A stretch of DNA of 64,000 nt, taken from NCBI GenBank assembly GCA_900239685.1, contig OENT01000349.1:37205-101204 (forward strand), read 5' to 3'. Both the position numbers and the translations under genes were made by a program. Under the pieces are notes generated by a model, which saw only the letters and a list, made by a program, of their open reading frames with translations, was not told the origin of the DNA and did no database searches. Positions 57,723-64,000 of this stretch are shown here, piece by piece. Positions within the stretch are counted from its first letter, which is position 1, and every line of letters starts with the position of its first letter. This DNA comes from Rotaria macrura (Eukaryota; Rotifera; Eurotatoria; Philodinida; Philodinidae).

Positions 57723-60246
57723 TATTTGACTTGAAAATCATTTGTTTGTCAGTGATTTATTAACATGTAAAATGACTTTTAAAATAATTCAACCAGTCGA
57801 TTATTATCATTATAGATTAGTGATGAGACAAATTTAGTTTTGATTGTAATATTTCATCAGAAATCAACTGAAATGTTCGAGAGACCGAAATTCATGTAAT
57901 ACAAATGTTCCCGTATAAAAAATTGTATAAAATTCAAATTTTCCTATGATATTCACTACAAAGATTGTTCCTAAATCTTTTAAGTTCATCAGATTTATAA
58001 CTCATCGTTTCAAATGTACTAATGATGGGTTAACAAAAAAATTTCGTGCCAAACGATTATATTGTTAAGTTTTAATTTTTTCCTTGATAAGTAAATCACA
58101 GTAAGTCGTTTCTTTTACTCATCTTTTGTTTTGTTTATACACGATTCCATAGAAACAACCGTATCGTATTCTACGACGCTTATAAATTATTCTATAGTTT
58201 TCATATGAGTCAGAATCGTATAAAAATCGTTTTATTTTCAAATGAGTAGATATTTTTGATACTGAAATAGTATAAAGAACTTCTTCTATACAAAACTATG
58301 TAGTCTACTCGATATTAAAAGCAAGCAACACTGTCTTCCGTTAATTTTAAAACTAATAACAGGTAATCAACTTAATCCATAATCTACATCGATGTAGAAA
58401 ATAAATCTTATCGTGTACTATCTGACTGGTATGATTTATTACAATTCAAAATAAAGTAAAATGGTTACTTACGAGAGAGGATTCTTCCTCAGGAGCTATT
58501 GTCATTAGAAAAATTCAACGTATGAAAAGGTCAATCTATGACTGATTTTCATACACAGAAGAACATCAACATGATTTACTAGCATGGAATATCTTCTCAT
58601 ATTTAGTTATGAATAGTACCAATAAAAATAGAATCTTCTGTCGTAAAAAACGCATACATATTCAAAGAAAAGACGATGTAGACAAAACCTCTTTCCTATG
58701 CCATAGACAATAGTTTCTATTGAATCGTGTATCATTCAGAAAGCTTTCATTTTTCAACTAAATCATACGAAATTAGAAACCGCTTGTAGCGACACATCTG
58801 TCAAAATAAACTTATACAATAAATACATTGCCTTGAAATTTGCTCACTTGTATGTTACGTTTTTTTTTTTGAGTCAACGAACATTATAATGAAATAATCA
58901 ACTGATTGATAAAGTTTAAAAGTCATTGTTTATCTTTCATGATCTGTTATATGTTTGTACAAAAATAACCGTTATTTTTTTTCGTTTTCATTCATGATAT
59001 TTTTGTGTTGACGTTTTTATTCAAACTAAAATTTATTGAATTAAATAAAAATAGAAGAAATAGGAAGTCAGATTAGTATTCGTGTCAGGAAACATTAATA
59101 TTTAACCAAAGATTTAATCTTTCTATGATTTGAAAGTTTTCGTATTAACTTTTCATCTAAGTTGGAAAGAATGTTCGATTTGTCAATTATTATTACAGGA
59201 ATAGCAAGAAGAAGAAAAAACAAAGGAAGGATCAAGGTTCTTATTTTTGCCAACTAATGTTTCTTTCAGCATTTAGAAAAACCCAACAATAAAATCGAAT
59301 AATTTCTTCCAATTCACGATTAATCACAGTCAAATTTTTTACCATTCCTGATTTTCGTTATCGTACGTAGAACATATATTGACGTCATTGTTTATACTTA
59401 CGTTCGTATATATACACGAATAGTTTCAAAGTAAGTACAAATAAAATTTGATTGCCGACATCCATAAATAATATTTTACAATAAACGGTAAGCACTATAT
59501 TATTCAGTATTGAATTACATGTGAATTCAATCGAAAGACAGTACATGAAAAGATTGTTGAAATCAATAAGATGAGAAATCTATATTATTAGTAGAAAGTT
59601 TACCATCGAGTAGAGATTAATTCATATCATCTGAACAGGTTATACGAAAGAAAAATTGAATTCGTTAACCGAATTTTCATCGACGATAACATGTCGTCTA
59701 GCCTCTGCGAACATCCACATAGATCGGCGATTGAGATCTTTTGTATTCAACTGTAACTATCATATGTATATGACTACTACTAGCCGACATAGAACATGAG
59801 AATGATAACTTTTTCTTTACTTCCATTCTCATATTGCTAGTTGATAGCTATTAGCTTGTTTAGCATTCTATCCGAAAACTTTTGTAGAATGGCGAATAAA
59901 TAAAAATTCAAGAATGACAACAGCAATTCCAACAATTAGAAAATCAATAAAAAGAAAATAAAATAGTTCGTAAAGATATGAAAAGATAAATTTCGAAAGA
60001 GAATTCTTTCACAAGTAGTACAAAATAAATTCAAGCATATTTTACTCATATGGCAAATAAAACAAGGTGATTTAGGTTAAGATTCAATCTGAACCATTTT
60101 GATCGACATAAATGATTTTGAATCTTTGATCTTCATTCATAAAGTGCTATAGAGATTGAGATGAGTGGAAGATATTTTTATAGACAAAAATGTTTTTTTT
60201 TTTGAATAAATAACATATTTTCATTCATTGTAGAACAAACACTATC
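57723..60246. other. Gene-free stretch
   Basis: AT-rich, no recognised gene, RNA or clear repeat. The last tens of bases are the promoter/5' UTR side of the tiny gene at 60247; an acceptor-like TTCATTCATTGTAG ends at 60233. Confidence 0.5.
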
Positions 60247-60523
60247 ATGGAAAAAGAGAATACAGAACAAGGTTATCGTTACTTCAGAGAACCATTAGAT
60301 ATTGCTGATGCTGATAAAAGTAAGTAAATCTATGATGTATATTTATCGAACTAACTCTTTCGTATGTTATTAGAAGCGGAAGAAATGCTATCATCCATGG
60401 AAAACAAAGTAAGAACAAGTTTTAATAACATTATTAGATGAATCTTAAATTTCAATTTTCTATTCAAAGGAGGATTCTTCAGCAAGTTCTTCCTCTAGCA
60501 ACACTACTGATAAAAATAAATAA
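60247..60523 (+). CDS. Tiny hydrophilic protein, paralogue A
   Basis: Three exons, 60247-60319, 60374-60408 and 60470-60523, encode about 53 residues: MEKENTEQGYRYFREPLD, then ADADKKAEEMLSSMENK, then a Ser-rich tail. It is acidic/polar with no signal peptide or membrane segment, and not a recognised family. Evidence that it is real: introns of 54 and 61 bp with strong GTAAGT/GTAAGA donors, exact reading-frame closure, and a second locus at 63692 with the same first-exon length (73 nt), the same intron phase and a similar acceptor upstream of the ATG. Function unknown. An AATAAA-rich stretch follows at about 60600. Confidence 0.6.
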
Positions 60524-63500
60524 CGTTAATGAAACTTGTAAAACATAAGAAAATGTATGCATTTACACTTGGGAAAAAGCTTGTTGTTAACATTGTCAAA
60601 TAAATAAATAAATGAATGAATGAATGACAAACTAAAACAAAAAGATTCAATAGTTTATTTTAGAAATTGAAAATAAATAAAATCGAAGAGGGGGTGGGAT
60701 ACCAGTGAAAATGATTCTCTTTTACACATAATACATCTACAATCATATATCGGTCGATCTTCGTTGAATTACAATCGCTTCAACAAACTACCGTATACAG
60801 AAAAAAAAAGAAACGCTTTACCATTGACATTCAAATCTTTAGCAAGCTTGAATCACGTATATATTGTTTAAGTTGAAAGTATTATCAAAGTTTTTCTATA
60901 ATAGTGAAATTGAAGTATCTCGAGAAGATTGCTATTGGATGTGAATACGAATGTCTGTTTCGATTCAAGAGAGTTCATCAAGCACACACTCGTATTCTTT
61001 CATGTTTTTCTTCTGCTTAAACTCATATGTTCACGAGCAATGTTGGATTCGTGTTACTTCTACAATTTTGTTGATATTTGACAGATATCGAATAAACTTG
61101 ATTCACTGAAAAACTGATGAAAATTTTCGAAGAAATTCTCTTCAAGTTTGACAAGTCACCTTTTTTTTAAATAATTTTGACGACGATAATGTTCATGGAG
61201 CTATATATCGAGCTTGCCTAAACATGATTTGTACTTACAAGTATGATTATTATTTCGAATGAAGTTTCTTAGAAATTTTTATAATAAGCTACCATATCTG
61301 CTGTCTGTTGAAGAGTGAATTTATTTCGTTGAAATAGATTCTTATTCATGATTTTCAAACGTTTTATCGTCATAAATCGACGAAAGCAAAATCAAGGTTG
61401 ATCTGAAATGTCACACCGTTCTATTGAAACACGTATATTGACATTTATGTGTCACATATCACAAAAACAGACGATACATGATTTTTAAATTCTGATTGAC
61501 ATTGAAAATGAAGAAATTTTCTTTAAAATTAAATATCGATTTCATTTGATGATGTCTATTTGAGGTATGATTCTCTTCAAGACTGTTTTCTGGTGAATTT
61601 GGTTTCGAAATTTGGGTGACTCAATGTTTCACTGACCTATTCAATATTTGTGAATGAGTCAACTAGTAATTGATACGACTATTTTTGAGAGTTATTTTTG
61701 AAAAGGATGACAAGTTTTTGCTTCTTCTGATATAGACATAGCCCAAGGATATAATGAACTGAAGCATAAAGCATCATACATTTATGCCCCTCAGTTGACT
61801 ACGCCCCTCGATATAATTTCTCTTTGAATTGCGCAATATTGCATAATAACATCATGCATCAGAGAGGTAAGTTGTGGTTTGCATGACTGCACTTCAAATG
61901 AAAAAGTCGTTCGTTTCTTCGTGTTTTAAAAGAACCTATCTTAATTCAAGAAATTCGAACTACTAACTTTTCGACGAACAAGCTTGTTTTCGAAAATCTC
62001 TTAACTTTGAAATATGCTTTGTTCTCGAAAGATTTTAGAGATAATACATGAATTTTTCATTGGAATTTCTTTCTTTCACGAACTTATTCACTACGGTTTT
62101 AGTTAGAGATGTCCATAACTACGGAACTTTCTTACGTTTACCTTTTCTAATTTGATGAATCAATAATCACATCAATCTATTTCTTGGTTTTTCAGATAAT
62201 GATCCGTAAAATATTCTATTCACATTTTAATCTAGATTGAAAAATTGACTCAATTAGAGAAACTTTTGCGGAACACTTCTGAAAAGCATTCCCTTAGGAA
62301 TCGGTTTTTGTACATCAATGAATGATTGGATTCACATTAGATTATTAAATAGAATCTTGATTGTTGACAAAGGCTTTTGTAATTCGAGAACTATTGTCTA
62401 TTACATTCGGTGTTAGCTTTCACTCTCTGTTATAAATGCAAGCATGTAAAGTTAAAGCACAAGACACGATTGACAAAGGTCAACTTAGTCAAAATAACCA
62501 GACTCGTGGTCGTAAATACAAAGAAAGATGTTAGAAGTTAAGCCCTTTTCACTTGCTTGCAATAGAGACGACTAAAACTAAAAATTCGAGTGAGAAGGAG
62601 AGGAGAAAGAGCATCTTTCATACATAGATTATTTTTGATAAGCTTGATTGCCTTGAAAAACTCAAGGACGAAAGTTCATCATGGATTTCAAAATTTTAAT
62701 ACAGACACATCAAGATTGCAAATAATATAGAAGAATAAAAATAATATTATGATCTTCATAGGACATGAAGTTTACAACACATGACGTTATCGGTTCCAAC
62801 GCTATGCAATGTGAACGATAGCAAAAATTTTTACAATGTCAAACAGTGAAAGTTAACAAGTGAATGGTAGGCAAGGTTTGTATTGCATACCGGCTACACG
62901 GGTACTTCCTTGTCAACCACATTCTTTTCTTCGAAAAAAAGGAAAATGTTGGAAGGATTACGGAACAGGTGCCATCAGACCTACAGAAGGAAAAAAAAAT
63001 TAACTTGGGTTTTATCCAATTAATATTTTCCTTCAGTTAGAAATATCCAACAAGAAATAAAACGTATCATTTTCTTCTATCATTAGTAACTAAAACATAA
63101 CGACAAATATTAATCATTCTTTCCAACTAACGTAAGTCTTCGTGTAAGTCGACCTTAAGCCCTTTTCGTGCATATAAATAGTGTGAAAATGATTCCAGAT
63201 TTAACCACACAATTAACATATCGACGCATAATCACCCAATAAAAATAAGTATGACTTTTCAGCGAGTATCAATGCTCATCGAAATGCCAATATGACATGT
63301 CGAAAGTAATGATATTTAAACTAGGAAATGATCAGCAGAGAATAGGATTTCAGTGAAAAAACATATAACGACAGTTTATGATGTCACGGATGTAGATGTT
63401 ACTACTCCATGGATACGATCATTTCAAGTTGAGTCATAACAGCTGTAAAATTGTTTTATGAGGCTCTCTTGTCTTTTAAAATGCACGCTACACTACGTAG

Positions 63501-63691
63501 TTGATCTGATACAAACATTTGGTTTATTATCGTCGGTTACAGCATTATTAATCGGATACAAAAAAACAGAGCTTTGCAATGTGATGTCTCATATGTATAT
63601 ATAGAGAGAGACATAGTAGATGATACTCGAATATCAATCTTAATTTAATGTTTTAAATAACCAGTTTTCATTTAATGTAGATTCATTGAAC
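60524..63691. other. Spacer between the two tiny paralogues
   Basis: No gene recognised. A (AAAT)n/(GAAT)n microsatellite lies at 60598-60626. The rest is AT-rich with short frames. Confidence 0.5.
60598..60626. repeat. (AAAT)n-(GAAT)n microsatellite
   Basis: Tandem tetranucleotides shifting from AAAT to GAAT, just downstream of the tiny gene at 60247; it overlaps the probable polyadenylation region. Confidence 0.7.
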
Positions 63692-63893
63692 ATGGGTTAC
63701 AAAAATAATGACCAAGGGGGTTCACGCGATAATGGCGATTTTAACGGTGAAGTAGTTGATAACCGTAAGTAGACCTTTTAATTATTTAGGTAGAATTAAT
63801 TATTGATATATTCTATCAGAAGTCATTGACATGATGTCAGGCACAAACGCGTCAAGTGACAACAACGGTGAACCGAAGGCTGTAGGGGGTTAA
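63692..63893 (+). CDS. Tiny hydrophilic protein, paralogue B
   Basis: Two exons, 63692-63764 and 63820-63893, encode about 48 residues: MGYKNNDQGGSRDNGDFNG, EVVDNQVIDMMSG, then an Asn/Ser/Gly-rich tail. Exon 1 is 73 nt long and ends in phase 1 at a GTAAGTAGAC donor; exon 2 starts with AA after CAG. Both features match the gene at 60247. An acceptor-like TTTAATGTAG ends 12 bases upstream of the ATG (14 in the paralogue). The aligned parts share M-x-x-x-N-x-x-Q-G, a D/E-rich exon end and M-(L/M)-S-x-x-x-N. No known domain; function unknown. The internal intron present in A is absent here. Confidence 0.6.
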
Positions 63894-64000
63894 CAAGTTA
63901 CAACGCTAATAATCAAACTATTATAGTTAAATTGAATATGTAATTGGAAAACTAGTCATTGAAGGCAATAATTGAAACGAAAAGCTGTGTTAATACAGAA

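Noticed and set aside
1..64000. tRNA, rRNA and CRISPR arrays
   Set aside because: None recognised by eye on either strand; a tRNA scan would be needed to exclude tRNA genes.

Overview
The window looks like nuclear DNA of a small invertebrate, most likely a bdelloid rotifer (Adineta/Rotaria type). The DNA is AT-rich and most introns are 50-90 bp with GT..AG ends. The genes mix clear animal orthologues (RAB21, TBC1D15, CELF, CFDP1, FKBP6, DHFR) with genes of non-animal flavour (a fungal/plant-type amino-acid permease, an isopenicillin-N-synthase-like oxygenase, a secreted protein of DKNYY-like repeats). The gene-poor stretches carry many small decayed DNA transposons. The species assignment is inference; no ribosomal or mitochondrial marker is present.

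Layout: 1-1.3 kb, 3' exons of a TPMT-like methyltransferase and a possible membrane-protein exon. 1.3-5.7 kb, gene-free with repeats. 5.76-7.66 kb, amino-acid permease (+). 9.6-20.3 kb, four minus-strand housekeeping genes head to tail in chromosomal order RAB21, CFDP1, TBC1D15-like, CELF-like, with foldback elements in the CELF downstream flank and in one CELF intron. 20.3-26.9 kb, gene-free with a hAT-type MITE. 26.9-28.2 kb, 2OG-Fe(II) oxygenase (+). 28.4-30.7 kb, transposon cluster including a decayed hAT transposase. 31.8-32.5 kb, secreted coiled-coil protein. 36.2-36.7 kb, secreted DKNYY-like repeat protein. 41.0-42.0 kb, 7TM receptor (-). 42-49.5 kb, gene-free with a dispersed repeat and a degenerate tandem array. 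49.5-50.1 kb, dihydrofolate reductase. 52.4-53.1 kb, two-TM dispanin-like protein. 53.6-54.1 kb, second copy of the dispersed repeat. 55.7-57.7 kb, FKBP6-like co-chaperone. 60.2 and 63.7 kb, two tiny paralogous genes with matching exon structure.

There is no operon-like pathway. RAB21 and the TBC-domain Rab-GAP are close neighbours on one strand and both act in endosomal Rab traffic, but their adjacency may be chance. Exons were assigned by joining splice sites so that reading frame and family similarity continue; all listed exon phases close. No database search was possible, so family calls rest on recognised motifs. The most novel items are the DKNYY-like secreted protein, the duplicated C-terminal module of the oxygenase, the tiny paralogous gene pair and the set of inverted-repeat elements, three of which have 8-bp target-site duplications (two perfect, one 6/8).
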